From NCBI GenBank assembly GCA_007375645.1, contig VMER01000001.1, positions 248,001 to 312,000 on the forward strand: a stretch of 64,000 bases of DNA. The letters run 5' to 3'. The notes beneath the pieces were generated by a model. That model did no database searches. It saw only the letters and a list, made by a program, of their open reading frames with translations, and was not told the DNA's origin. Position 1 is the stretch's first letter, and the number at the start of each line of letters is the position of its first letter. Source of the DNA: Parcubacteria group bacterium LiPW_15. GTDB taxonomy: Bacteria; Patescibacteria; Paceibacteria; UBA6257; 2-01-FULL-56-20. Below are positions 24,845-32,356 of the stretch, one piece after another. Position numbers and translations under genes: made by a program.

Positions 24845-24874
24845 TTTATATATCCCGGAATCAACCGCTGTCAA
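24845..24874 (-). promoter_or_regulatory. Sigma70-type promoter
   Basis: Minus strand TTGACA (24874-24869) with TATAAA (24850-24845) 18 bp downstream; an overlapping TATATA gives a 16-bp spacer. It serves the 70-residue orphan gene. Confidence 0.75.
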
Positions 24875-24879
24875 ACAAA

Positions 24880-24981
24880 TTAAATCTCCAATTCAAGGCG
24901 CTTGAAAAGCGGCTCTCGGTCTCTATGGGTCCATTTTCCTGAACGGCCGCGGAACGCCACAGATCCACTGTGGATCCGAAT
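24880..24981 (-). CDS. Possible 33-aa ORF with an ATT start codon
   Basis: AGGAGG (24992-24987) lies five bases before ATT (24981-24979), and the frame runs 33 codons to TAA, ending just before the next promoter. A TAG in frame directly upstream rules out an ATG or GTG start. ATT is a rare but known start (infC). The product is very basic (FRGRSGKWTHRDREPLFKRLELEI). The start region lies inside a nested inverted-repeat structure, so regulation by RNA folding is conceivable. It may be only a fortuitous frame. Confidence 0.3.
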   Translation of the reverse strand: MRIHSGSVAFRGRSGKWTHRDREPLFKRLELEI

Positions 24982-25070
24982 GGTGACCTCCTATCTGTTT
25001 GTTTTAGATGAATGAGTGCTCTCTTCGGATCCACACTGGATCCATAAATTGAGCACTTCCACGGCCGTTC
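24941..25070 (-). other. Nested inverted-repeat region, probable structured RNA leader
   Basis: The ends GAACGGCCGCGGA (24941-24953) and TCCACGGCCGTTC (25058-25070) pair over 12 of 13 positions. Inside are GATCCAC/GTGGATC (24962-24976), AGTGCTC/GAGCACT (25015-25021 with 25051-25057) and, within that, GGATCC twice (25027, 25038). A weak minus-strand promoter (TTGAGG 25113-25108, TATAAA 25092-25087, 15-bp spacer) precedes it. This accounts for most of the 458-bp gap between the genes at 24816 and 25275. Confidence 0.55.
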
Positions 25071-25139
25071 GCGAAAATCGACTGTTTTTATACTAGCAAA
25101 TATCTATCCTCAAGTGAAGAAGCTCCCCGATCCATAAAA

Positions 25140-25165
25140 CTAAAACCCCCCGGAGGGGGTTTTAG
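25140..25165. terminator. Bidirectional intrinsic terminator
   Basis: CTAAAACCCCC pairs with GGGGGTTTTAG, so a T-run follows the stem on either strand. It would mainly end the minus-strand gtrA-like transcript. Confidence 0.75.
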
Positions 25166-25274
25166 TACAAACAGATAAAATAGAAACAGGTCTAAGTCGA
25201 TATCATCGTTTAGCCCTGCTCACACTCATTCGCAAGCATTGTAGCATGGCATCCCCCAAAATGTCAAAGGCCAC

Positions 25275-25922
25275 TTAGGAAGAAGCGATTGGCTGGTCCT
25301 CGACCGGCTCCTGCTTCTTAAACACAATGAACTTATACCCCAGGAAATTCCAAATGAAGGATGCGAATATTCCGCAAAGGACGGCAAAATTTGCCCAAAG
25401 ATTGACCGCGACCGCTTCGCCCCGCGCCCCGTTAACCAGCGTTGCCACACCGACATTAACCAGGAGCCCGATTCCGGCAATAATATAAAATTGGATCGCC
25501 TGCTTGGTCGCATCCCCTCCCTTGGAATCAAAAGTCCAAAACTTGTTCCAAAAAAAGCTGTTGGTCGTGGCAAACAAAAAGGAAATCGCTTTAAAGATCG
25601 AGAAAGCGATTCCTGTGGCAACTCCAAATATCGCGATCAAAAGATTTACGACTCCAAAATCTATGAAACTATTTAAGGTTCCCACCGCCGCGAACTTCGC
25701 GAACTGATAGACAACCTTTATCCAGCGGCCGATAAATGCGGCTACAAAAAGCGCGATTGGCGCAAGGATAGTGAAAAACACAAAAGCTAAAACTCTTGTT
25801 TTTACATCGATCGCTAACCCGAAACTTACGATAGTTTCCGCCAAAGTGGAAATCATCGGCTGGATCAAAAGACCCACCGCCGCGCCGATTATCAAACCCA
25901 ACAATCCGTCTTTCTTTGCCAT
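25275..25922 (-). CDS. GtrA-family membrane protein
   Basis: Residues about 75-205 match GtrA: FAKFAAVGTLNSFIDFGVVNLL, FFWNKFWTF and the last helix with FIWNFLGYKFIVFK. An N-terminal extension adds two more helices (6-25, 45-65), giving about six membrane segments in 215 residues. GtrA proteins are linked to flipping or transfer of polyprenyl-linked sugars for surface glycans. It follows tpiA by 15 bp and is probably co-transcribed. Confidence 0.85.
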   Translation of the reverse strand: MAKKDGLLGLIIGAAVGLLIQPMISTLAETIVSFGLAIDVKTRVLAFVFFTILAPIALFVAAFIGRWIKVVYQFAKFAAVGTLNSFIDFGVVNLLIAIFGVATGIAFSIFKAISFLFATTNSFFWNKFWTFDSKGGDATKQAIQFYIIAGIGLLVNVGVATLVNGARGEAVAVNLWANFAVLCGIFASFIWNFLGYKFIVFKKQEPVEDQPIASS

Positions 25923-25937
25923 AGTGTTAATAATGAT

Positions 25938-26663
25938 TTATTTTACCGAACTAATGATTTTTGCGAATTCCTTGGGATCCAAACTCGCGCCACCGACAAG
26001 GGCGCCGTCGATTCCCTTTTGTGAAATAAATTTCTTCGCATTCTTCGCCGTGACCGATCCGCCGTAAATTACCCTTACCGGCCCGCCTGTCGGCGAGACA
26101 GACAGGAGTGATCTAATAAAATCTGCCATCGCTATTGCATCCGCCGGCTTATCCGTCCGGCCGGTGCCGATCGCCCAAATGGGTTCGTAGGCTACAATTA
26201 TGTCTTTCAAAAACTTTTTCTTCACTCCGAAGAGCGCGGATTTCATTTGCGCACGCACGAAATTTTTGGCCGAGGTTATTCCTTTTTTTCTGACGTCTTC
26301 ACCCTCCCCTACGCAAAGAATAACTTTTAGCCCGGATGCAAGCGCGGTCTTTAGCTTTTTACCGACGATCTCGTTCGTATCGCCTAAAGCACGCCTTTCC
26401 GAATGTCCGATGAGCGCGTATTTAACCCCGAAATTTTTAAGCATTTGGGCAGACACCTCTCCCGTATACGCTCCTCCCGAACGCAAGTTCTCCCAAAAAA
26501 CATCCTGCGCGCCCAAGATCGTGTCTTTGCGTCCCGAAAATAATGGGATGTGTAAAAATGACGGAAACATAACAACCTCCGCCCCGCTCGTAGGTTTAAA
26601 CTTTGCCCAAGCCCTAAGATCGGGCTCATGCATCTTAAAATTCGCCGCGATGAATTTCTTCAT
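25938..26663 (-). CDS. tpiA: Triosephosphate isomerase
   Basis: All catalytic elements are present: Lys10 in AANFKMH, His87 in IGHSERRALGDTNE, and Glu160 in VAYEPIWAIGTGRT, with phosphate-binding IYGGSV near the end. The N-terminal motif is ANFKMH instead of the usual GNWKMN, a common variation in CPR. It interconverts dihydroxyacetone phosphate and glyceraldehyde-3-phosphate and is the only central-carbon enzyme in the window. Confidence 0.95.
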   Translation of the reverse strand: MKKFIAANFKMHEPDLRAWAKFKPTSGAEVVMFPSFLHIPLFSGRKDTILGAQDVFWENLRSGGAYTGEVSAQMLKNFGVKYALIGHSERRALGDTNEIVGKKLKTALASGLKVILCVGEGEDVRKKGITSAKNFVRAQMKSALFGVKKKFLKDIIVAYEPIWAIGTGRTDKPADAIAMADFIRSLLSVSPTGGPVRVIYGGSVTAKNAKKFISQKGIDGALVGGASLDPKEFAKIISSVK

Positions 26664-26685
26664 ATCTCATAAGAATAACATAAAT

Positions 26686-26707
26686 GGCCCCGCCTTGCGG
26701 CGGAGCC
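26686..26707 (-). terminator. Hairpin, probable weak terminator
   Basis: GGCTCCGCC and GGCGGGGCC form a stem with a GCAA loop on the minus strand, seven bases past the stop of the 99-residue orphan gene. The tail ATTTATGTTATT is only moderately T-rich. Confidence 0.5.
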
Positions 26708-26713
26708 ATGGAA

Positions 26714-27013
26714 CTAGTTCTTGAAACGAATCCTGTTCTTGAACCTCACCTGAGCGGTGGTCTGAAGGTCCGGAACCGCGAAAATGACCAGCTTCCTTTC
26801 CCGTTTCCGATAGACTCGAAGCCACCTCTCCAGGTATTTGGCTTCCACCTGCACGACATACATCGCCGCGGCCGGAGAAAGGTCGGAAGGAACTAACCTC
26901 ACCTTGGGCTTCCGGCCCTCATACCTTTTGGGCAGAGACTCCAGAATCTCTTTCCGCTTTTCTTCCGGGAGTTCTTCGCCCGAAATCACAATGATCGTTC
27001 TTTCTTTGCTCAC
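26714..27013 (-). CDS. Basic orphan protein of unknown function (99 aa)
   Basis: GTG start at 27013 with AAGGGGG upstream. The protein is highly basic (LPKRYEGRKPKVRLVP, YLERWLRVYRKRERKLVIF), which suggests nucleic acid or ribosome contact, but no family is recognised. It belongs to the set of single-gene units with consensus promoters. It is transcribed away from the structured element at 27104. Confidence 0.68.
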   Translation of the reverse strand: MSKERTIIVISGEELPEEKRKEILESLPKRYEGRKPKVRLVPSDLSPAAAMYVVQVEAKYLERWLRVYRKRERKLVIFAVPDLQTTAQVRFKNRIRFKN

Positions 27014-27043
27014 TGGGGTCCCCCTTACTATGGAACTGGCTGG

Positions 27044-27072
27044 ATTATATAAGATTTTTTTAAAGAAGTCAA
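27044..27072 (-). promoter_or_regulatory. Sigma70-type promoter
   Basis: Minus strand TTGACT (27072-27067), 17-bp spacer, TATAAT (27049-27044). Confidence 0.85.
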
Positions 27073-27103
27073 CAAAAAACTCGTGTTATTAAGCCCTCAT
27101 GGA

Positions 27104-27237
27104 AACTTCTGGTTCGAGAGAAGTCATCGGAGCCGCTTGAAGCTCGGTCATTTACAGAGTAAATGTTCAAGCGGCGAGATACAGTCGCGCCCCGATGCTG
27201 GAATCGGGGCGACGACGGTTCTCGAAAATCAGAAGTT
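27104..27237. repeat. 134-bp multi-hairpin element
   Basis: The ends AACTTCTG(GT)TCGAGA and TCTCGA(AAA)TCAGAAGTT are inverted. Inside, GCCGCTTGAA (27132-27141) pairs with TTCAAGCGGC (27166-27175), continuing without a gap on the 3' side into CATTTAC-AGA-GTAAATG, and GCCCCGAT/ATCGGGGC (27189-27210) forms a second hairpin. The whole folds as a three-way junction. No coding frame is convincing. It could be a MITE-like element or a structured RNA. Confidence 0.65.
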
Positions 27238-27244
27238 GTAATCC

Positions 27245-27258
27245 GTAGCGCCAGGGGG
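27245..27258. repeat. Copy of the tRNA-Glu 3' end
   Basis: GTAGCGCCAGGGGG repeats bases 27389-27402, i.e. the tRNA-Glu 3' end and T-arm side plus one flanking base. Between the two copies (27259-27388) are hairpins GCAGAAG/CTTCTGC and GTTTTGC/GCAAAAC and a plus-strand T-arm-like string (GAGGTTCAATTCCC), which look like further tRNA debris. Confidence 0.6.
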
Positions 27259-27354
27259 CAGAAGCAAAGCTTCTGCACTTCCACTATGTTTTGCAAAGCA
27301 AAACAAATTATTGAAGGTCGGAATCTCACCGAGGTTCAATTCCCTAAAGCCAAT

Positions 27355-27387
27355 AAAAATACACCGCATCTGTGGTGTATTTTTATT
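27355..27387. terminator. Intrinsic terminator downstream of tRNA-Glu
   Basis: AAAAATACACC (27355-27365) pairs with GGTGTATTTTT (27374-27384); T-rich flanks on both strands make it bidirectional. Confidence 0.8.
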
Positions 27388-27389
27388 AG

Positions 27390-27460
27390 TAGCGCCAGGG
27401 GGAATTGAACCCCCGTTCCCGCCGTGAGAGGGCGGTGTCCTACCACTAGACGATAGCGCC
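27390..27460 (-). tRNA. tRNA-Glu (anticodon CTC)
   Basis: Cloverleaf on the minus strand: acceptor GGCGCTA with TGGCGCT, D-arm with TAGTGGTAGGA, anticodon arm CCGCC-CTCTCAC-GGCGG (anticodon CTC), T-arm GGGGG-TTCAATT-CCCCC and discriminator A. CCA is not encoded. The first bases overlap the end of the GIY-YIG reading frame, whose TAG stop is the TAG of the tRNA D-arm. Confidence 0.92.
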
Positions 27461-27697
27461 GTTATTAAAAATTCTTTCCCTGGAAATTGCACTCGTTTTA
27501 AGGTGCACTTCTCTTGCCCTGGCTGCGGCTCTATTTTTACATTTTTCAGTGTAAATTGCTACCCAAGGTTTATAAAACTTAGTCGACTTTACGGCTCCAG
27601 AATTATGCTGAGTTAATCTGCTTTCTGGATTTCTAGAAATACCAATGTAGTGTCTCGGGAAGTTTTTACTCTTTAACACGTAAACCCAATATTCCAT
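27446..27697 (-). CDS. GIY-YIG nuclease-like protein (83 aa)
   Basis: MEYWVYVLKSKNFPRHYIGISRNPESRLTQHNSG is the GIY-YIG module with YVLKS and YIG motifs, and the helix with AAARAREVHLK carries the conserved region after the catalytic Arg. It is the short UPF0213/YhbQ-like or mobile type. Its 3' end runs into the tRNA-Glu gene and stops there, and a split copy of the tRNA 5' end lies just upstream of its start, so the gene sits between two copies of the same 20 bp. Confidence 0.85.
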   Translation of the reverse strand: MEYWVYVLKSKNFPRHYIGISRNPESRLTQHNSGAVKSTKFYKPWVAIYTEKCKNRAAARAREVHLKTSAISRERIFNNGAIV

Positions 27698-27707
27698 TTT
27701 TATTTAG

Positions 27708-27747
27708 CCACTACCTGCCTGCCGGCAGGCAGGGACGATAGCGCCGT
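27708..27747 (-). repeat. tRNA-Glu 5'-end fragment interrupted by a 20-bp palindrome
   Basis: Read on the minus strand: ACGGCGCTATCGTC (27747-27734), the palindrome CCTGCCTGCCGGCAGGCAGG (27733-27714), then TAGTGG (27713-27708). Removing the palindrome restores the 20 bases at the 5' end of the intact tRNA-Glu (27462-27443). This is direct evidence that the palindrome was inserted as a unit. Confidence 0.85.
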
Positions 27748-27775
27748 ATTTAATTTTCAATTTTGAGCCTTCTTT

Positions 27776-29020
27776 TTAGAAGGACTTTATCTCTTCCACC
27801 ACCTTATCGAGCTGCATCGCATGCGAGCCTTTCACCAACACTATATCACCTTTTTTCATAATGTCTTGGACCGCGGCCCCCACTTCGTCGGCCGTATCAA
27901 ATTCGTAGACATTCCGCTTCGGCATTCCCGCCGCACGGGCTCCTTCGGCGATAAATTTAGCGCGCGGGCCTACGGCAAAAAGTATATCCGTAACCTTTGA
28001 AGCTATCGCCCCCACCTTTTCATGCGCCTGCATCGTGTATTTACCGATCTCAAGCATATCGCCCAAAACGGCAATGCGCCTCTTAGCGGGCATTTCCCGC
28101 AAAACATCAAGCGCCGCGTAAACGGACTGCGGACTCGCGTTGTAACAATCATCCAAAATGTAGGTGTACTTCACTCCCGGAATTATATTCATCCGGTGTT
28201 CGGCCGGCGCGTACTTTTCCAGTCCAGCGGAGATTTTAACCAAGTTGAGTCCGAAAATCAAACCCACTGCGGCTGCTGCGGCCGAAGCATATCCCTGCGT
28301 GCGGCCATAAGCGCCATCGAGCCTCACGGGCACAAAACTCCCGCCGTATTCTATCTTGAAAGAAACCCCGATCGGCCGCTCGCTTTCATGCCGCTCTTCA
28401 AACCCGGTGACTCGGACCGCGGCTCCTTTTTCGAATCCGAAGGTAACAACGTGCGCGCGAGTACGCTCTTTCACGTCCATAACCGTCTCGTCATCGTAAT
28501 TCAAAACCGCGAAACCTGCCGCCGGTAAAGACTCGATGAGTTTCGCTTTTTCCTTGGCCACCTCCTCCGGACCGCTATAGTGTTCCACATGCGCCGGTAT
28601 CTCCCCCACCGTGGTGATAACGCTCACGTTTGGTTTGGCGATAGAAAGCAAGTATTTCATATCCCCCAGATTATCCACGCCGTATTCCAAAATCAATATC
28701 TCCGGATAATCTTTTTTGAGAATAACATTCCAAAACGCTTTAAAAATAACTTTTGGCCAGAAAAACATCCCCTCGATCTTTTCATAATTTCCAAGGATCG
28801 TAAGCGGCAAGCCTAACTCGTTGTTGAAATTGGCGCGCGAATAGCGCACGGAACGTTCCCCTTCCAAAACCGAGGCTATCGCAAGCTTGGCGGAAGTCTT
28901 CCCCACGCTCCCGGTTATGCCGATTATGCCCGGCCTATAGCGCCAAATGGTTAACTTTGAAAGCTCTTTGAGCTTCCAGCGTAAAATTTTTAGTAAAGTT
29001 TCTTTGAGTTGTATTTTCAT
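27776..29020 (-). CDS. murF: UDP-MurNAc-tripeptide--D-alanyl-D-alanine ligase
   Basis: MurF adds D-Ala-D-Ala to the peptidoglycan precursor. The ATP loop GITGSVGKTS lies at 34-43, with EYGVDNLGDMKYL, AVLNYDDETVMD and LDDCYNASPQS (substrate pocket) following. The N-terminal UMP-binding domain found in typical MurF is missing, replaced by about 30 basic residues, giving 414 residues. It is the last gene of the dcw cluster and starts 14 bp after ftsI. Confidence 0.92.
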   Translation of the reverse strand: MKIQLKETLLKILRWKLKELSKLTIWRYRPGIIGITGSVGKTSAKLAIASVLEGERSVRYSRANFNNELGLPLTILGNYEKIEGMFFWPKVIFKAFWNVILKKDYPEILILEYGVDNLGDMKYLLSIAKPNVSVITTVGEIPAHVEHYSGPEEVAKEKAKLIESLPAAGFAVLNYDDETVMDVKERTRAHVVTFGFEKGAAVRVTGFEERHESERPIGVSFKIEYGGSFVPVRLDGAYGRTQGYASAAAAAVGLIFGLNLVKISAGLEKYAPAEHRMNIIPGVKYTYILDDCYNASPQSVYAALDVLREMPAKRRIAVLGDMLEIGKYTMQAHEKVGAIASKVTDILFAVGPRAKFIAEGARAAGMPKRNVYEFDTADEVGAAVQDIMKKGDIVLVKGSHAMQLDKVVEEIKSF

Positions 29021-29034
29021 TGGAAATTAATCAT

Positions 29035-30651
29035 TTATTTGGTTATCCTATCCGGCGCGACATCGTAATAATGCAGAATAAACTGCCCCAGCTCTTTGAA
29101 CGCCGGCACCACCGTTGTTCCGGCGAGAAGTTCCTGCGGCAAATCATCTATTTTTATAAGCGCTACAAATTTTGGATCGACGGTCGGACCAAAACCGACA
29201 TAAGTATCGACAACTCTGTCGCTATAGCCTCCTTTTTTGAAATCCGGTATCTGCGCCGTACCTGTTTTTCCCGCAATGCTGAATCCGTCTATTTTCGCAA
29301 CTCCGGCTTTGTCTACCGCGGAGACCATCATTTTAGTAACCGCTCTGGCGGTATCCGCGCTTATAACCTCGCGGATGAGCTGCGGTTCGGAATTCGCGTT
29401 CAGATACGGCCTCATCAATTTTCCCCCGTTTGCTATCGCGGAAACGGCATTTATAAGCTGTATCGGAGTCACGGAAACGCCCTGTCCGAATCCCGCGGTC
29501 GCGAAAGCGATAGCCGGAGCTTTTGGAACCAAACGCGAAACATTTCCCTTGAGTTCTCCCGGAAGATCGATGTTTGCTTTTTCACCGAAACCAAATTTTT
29601 TAATATACGATGTTAGAACCGACGAACCCATTGTTTTGACGGCAAACGCGGTACCGGTATTGAGCGACTGTTCAATAACATTGGTCATTGTAACCTTGCC
29701 GTGAGCCTTAAGATCCCAGTTGGATATTTTTTTTCCGCTGATAGTCACGCTCCCTGAATCGTAATAAGTCGTATCCGGGGTGATCTTCCCGGCATCTATT
29801 CCGGCAGCCATCGTAAAAACTTTAAAGACCGAACCCGGCTCATAGACCGCTTCGGTTATCGGATTAGTGAAATTTTTAATACTGAAAGTGGAGTAAGTAT
29901 TCGGATCGTAGTTCGGAAAACTGGCGGCAGCCAGGATCTTACCGGTATTCGGATCTTCGACTATCACACTGCCGCTCGGAGACCCCGTGTCCCGAATAAG
30001 TTTTTCCAAAGTCTGTTCCGCTTGCCGCTGGATGTTCGGATCTATGGTCAAAACCAGCCCTTCTCCGGAAGCAAGCTCGTTATTACTATCGGCTCCCGAC
30101 AAAGAATTGTCGTAGAATTTTTCGAGTCCGTAACGGCCGACTTCTCCGTTCTTCTTGTCGTCCGGACCGACAAACCCGATCACCTGCGCCGCAGTGGTTC
30201 CGAAGGGATAAAACCTATCCGGAGATTGCTTCGCGTAAACCCCTTTAATATTGAGTTCCTGTATTTTGAAAACGGACTCATTGGGAGCTTTTTTAAATAA
30301 TGATGAGTATTGGCTCATTTTATCGGAAAGCTTTGCTTCCAGATCTTCCGCCGGAACGTTAAATGCCAGGGATAGCTGATGAGTCGTCTCCTGAATATCC
30401 TCGATTTCCTTCGGCACGGCATAGATCTCGTTAAAATCCTTATTTAAGGCCGCCGGAACCTTGCCCCCGTCTTTGTCCGCAAAATAAATTATCCCCCGGC
30501 GGGAGGCTTGTGAATTCGTAGCGCTGATCTGAGCTTCGGCCTGAGCAAGATACGAAGAGCCTTTGGTTATCTGCACCTCATAGAGGTGGAACAGCAAAAA
30601 GCCGTAACACAAGGTTACGACCGCGATTAAAGATGCGAAGCGAGCGCCCAT
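29035..30651 (-). CDS. ftsI: Peptidoglycan D,D-transpeptidase, class B PBP (FtsI/PBP2x-like)
   Basis: A single N-terminal membrane anchor (about 5-25) precedes the PBP dimer domain and the transpeptidase domain with SVFK (Ser274, Lys277), SLN (329-331) and AGKTGTAQ near 465. This enzyme cross-links septal peptidoglycan. At 538 residues it is of normal length. It overlaps the ftsL-like gene and lies in the order mraZ-rsmH-ftsL-ftsI-murF, as in classical dcw clusters. Confidence 0.96.
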   Translation of the reverse strand: MGARFASLIAVVTLCYGFLLFHLYEVQITKGSSYLAQAEAQISATNSQASRRGIIYFADKDGGKVPAALNKDFNEIYAVPKEIEDIQETTHQLSLAFNVPAEDLEAKLSDKMSQYSSLFKKAPNESVFKIQELNIKGVYAKQSPDRFYPFGTTAAQVIGFVGPDDKKNGEVGRYGLEKFYDNSLSGADSNNELASGEGLVLTIDPNIQRQAEQTLEKLIRDTGSPSGSVIVEDPNTGKILAAASFPNYDPNTYSTFSIKNFTNPITEAVYEPGSVFKVFTMAAGIDAGKITPDTTYYDSGSVTISGKKISNWDLKAHGKVTMTNVIEQSLNTGTAFAVKTMGSSVLTSYIKKFGFGEKANIDLPGELKGNVSRLVPKAPAIAFATAGFGQGVSVTPIQLINAVSAIANGGKLMRPYLNANSEPQLIREVISADTARAVTKMMVSAVDKAGVAKIDGFSIAGKTGTAQIPDFKKGGYSDRVVDTYVGFGPTVDPKFVALIKIDDLPQELLAGTTVVPAFKELGQFILHYYDVAPDRITK

Positions 30652-30938
30652 TGGTTAGTTTCGAGGTAGCTTGGTTTGTTTTCTTTAACCAATCCCCGAT
30701 CTTTAGCCAAAACCTCGACTTTGCTTGGATCAAATATTTTAAAAAGTTGGTCTTTAAGCTCGGCGCTTTGCACGCCCAGTTTTTGTGTTTCCGCCCTCAT
30801 ATCGGATATTCCGTGTCGTAAATTTACCATCTGATTATACACTGCGATCAGATAAATAAAACCGAAAACCAGAAGCGCTCCAAAAATTATAAGAAGGATG
30901 TTCGAGATATTTTGTTTTTCGGATCTTACAAATGTCAT
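30627..30938 (-). CDS. FtsL-like division protein
   Basis: 103 residues with one membrane span (about 13-33) followed by a coiled-coil stretch (MVNLRHGISDMRAETQKLGVQ) and a conserved-looking AKDRGLVKENKPSYL tail. Sequence similarity of FtsL proteins is low, so position between rsmH and ftsI carries most weight; it could equally be called a DivIC/septum initiator-type protein. It overlaps ftsI by 25 bases. Confidence 0.75.
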   Translation of the reverse strand: MTFVRSEKQNISNILLIIFGALLVFGFIYLIAVYNQMVNLRHGISDMRAETQKLGVQSAELKDQLFKIFDPSKVEVLAKDRGLVKENKPSYLETNQWALASHL

Positions 30939-30939
30939 T

Positions 30940-31812
30940 TTATATAATTTTTATGGCTCGAAGTTTTGCGGAGCGGCTGCGTGGATTGATCTTTGTCTCT
31001 TCCCTTGAGGCAACTATCGGTTTTTTGTTTAAAAGTTCTGCGAACTTACCGCGGCTCAGCTCCCTGAACTTCTCCTTAACTATTCTGTCTTCAAGCGAGT
31101 GGAAAGAAATTATCGCGACCCTTCCACCCGAGGCGACTATGTCTTTTAGGTCTCCCAGTATCTTTTCCAAATTCTCCAGTTCGTGATTCGCGTATATTCG
31201 AAGCGCCTGGAAAGTTCTGGTTGCGGGATCCATTCTGCGGCCCTCATAACCCCTCGGCAAACTCTTTCTCACTACTTCCGCAAGACGTCCGGCGGTTTCT
31301 ATTTTCCCCGCCGACTTTATCGCTCTGGCGATTCGCCTCGAGTATCTTTCTTCGCCGAATTTGTAGATTATGTCCGCCAGCGCGTCTTCCCGTGTCCGCC
31401 TCAAAATTTCTTTGACCGGCACATCGTCTTTATCGAAAGTCATAAGGAGCGGCTCATCTCTCGCCTCCTCGGCGAAACTGAATCCCCTGCCGGAGACAAG
31501 TTGTTCCGAAGAGAACCCGAGATCCAAGAGAAGCGCGTCCGCTTTCCCCAGCTTTTGGACGGAAAGTATTTCTCTTAGGTCGGCGTAATTGCCATGCCTT
31601 AAGATCACATTCTTCCCTCCAAGGCGTTTCTTGGTTTCGGAGAGTATTTGTTCGTCGAGATCCAAACCTAAGATTTTTCCTTTGGCTCCGACCAGAGGCA
31701 AAAGTGCCTCCGCGTGTCCTCCTCCGTCCACCGTCCCATCAACCACAAAGTCTCCGGGGACGACAGAAAGCGCATTTTTTACTTCTTCTAAAAGAACTGG
31801 AATGTGAGCCAT
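30940..31812 (-). CDS. rsmH: 16S rRNA m4C1402 methyltransferase
   Basis: MAHIPVLLEEVKNAL, VDGTVDGGGHAEALL (SAM site), LLDLGFSSEQL and AIISFHSLEDRIVKEKF are diagnostic of RsmH (MraW). It methylates N4 of C1402 in the ribosomal P site. 290 residues. It follows mraZ directly (one base gap) and precedes ftsL by one base. Confidence 0.97.
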   Translation of the reverse strand: MAHIPVLLEEVKNALSVVPGDFVVDGTVDGGGHAEALLPLVGAKGKILGLDLDEQILSETKKRLGGKNVILRHGNYADLREILSVQKLGKADALLLDLGFSSEQLVSGRGFSFAEEARDEPLLMTFDKDDVPVKEILRRTREDALADIIYKFGEERYSRRIARAIKSAGKIETAGRLAEVVRKSLPRGYEGRRMDPATRTFQALRIYANHELENLEKILGDLKDIVASGGRVAIISFHSLEDRIVKEKFRELSRGKFAELLNKKPIVASREETKINPRSRSAKLRAIKII

Positions 31813-31813
31813 C

Positions 31814-32245
31814 TTAGATTCCCAATTGGCCCAGCTGTTCGGCTATTTCTTCGGAGGCGCCTTCGGTCTTGGCTTTATACTTTTCCCAAGCATCGGCGTC
31901 CCAAAGTTCTACCCGGCTGTAAAGACCGGCTACCACAACTTGTTTTTTAAGATCTGCGAATTTTTTTAAATATTCCGGGACGAGTATCCTCCCTTGTTTG
32001 TCCAATTCCACATCCGTGGCTCCGGCGAGCATCAAACGAACGAATGCTCTGGAGTTTGATTGAGAGAGCGGAAGAGCCGTTAATTTCGCAACGAGCTCCT
32101 GCCATTCTTTTTGGGCAAAAACAAAGAGACAATTATCCAGTCCCCTGGTTATGATGGCCCCGGCGGACAACTGCTCGCGAAACTTGGCCGGAACCGCTAT
32201 CCGACCTTTTTGATCTATATTGTGTCTGTATTCGCCGAGCAGCAT
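31814..32245 (-). CDS. mraZ: Transcriptional regulator of the dcw cluster
   Basis: The protein starts MLLGEYRHNIDQKGRIAVPAKFRE and has a second SpoVT/AbrB-type half with VELDKQGRILVPEYLKKFADL. MraZ forms a ring that binds tandem TGGGN repeats and represses its own operon. Those repeats are seen upstream (32302-32346). 143 residues, normal length. Confidence 0.96.
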   Translation of the reverse strand: MLLGEYRHNIDQKGRIAVPAKFREQLSAGAIITRGLDNCLFVFAQKEWQELVAKLTALPLSQSNSRAFVRLMLAGATDVELDKQGRILVPEYLKKFADLKKQVVVAGLYSRVELWDADAWEKYKAKTEGASEEIAEQLGQLGI

Positions 32246-32301
32246 TGGATTTGGTTGGGTTAAATATAAATAGGGCTTTAAATATGGGGGTTTTGACTTA
32301 T

Positions 32302-32346
32302 CCCCAGAAGTGGGTGTTTATCCCCAAAGTTATCCACAATTCCCCA
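32302..32346 (-). promoter_or_regulatory. MraZ operator: five 10-bp-spaced TGGGN-type repeats
   Basis: On the minus strand TGGGG (32346), TGGAT (32336), TGGGG (32326), the inverted CACCC (32316) and TGGGG (32306) start every 10 bp, with 5-bp spacers. This is the known MraZ box format. It lies just downstream of the predicted mraZ transcript start, suited to autorepression. Confidence 0.85.
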
Positions 32347-32356
32347 CTTCCATCTT

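Noticed and set aside
32330..32338. TTATCCACA as a replication origin signal
   Set aside because: Only single consensus DnaA boxes occur here and at 54302; here it coincides with the MraZ repeats. No dnaA/dnaN gene or AT-rich unwinding region is near.
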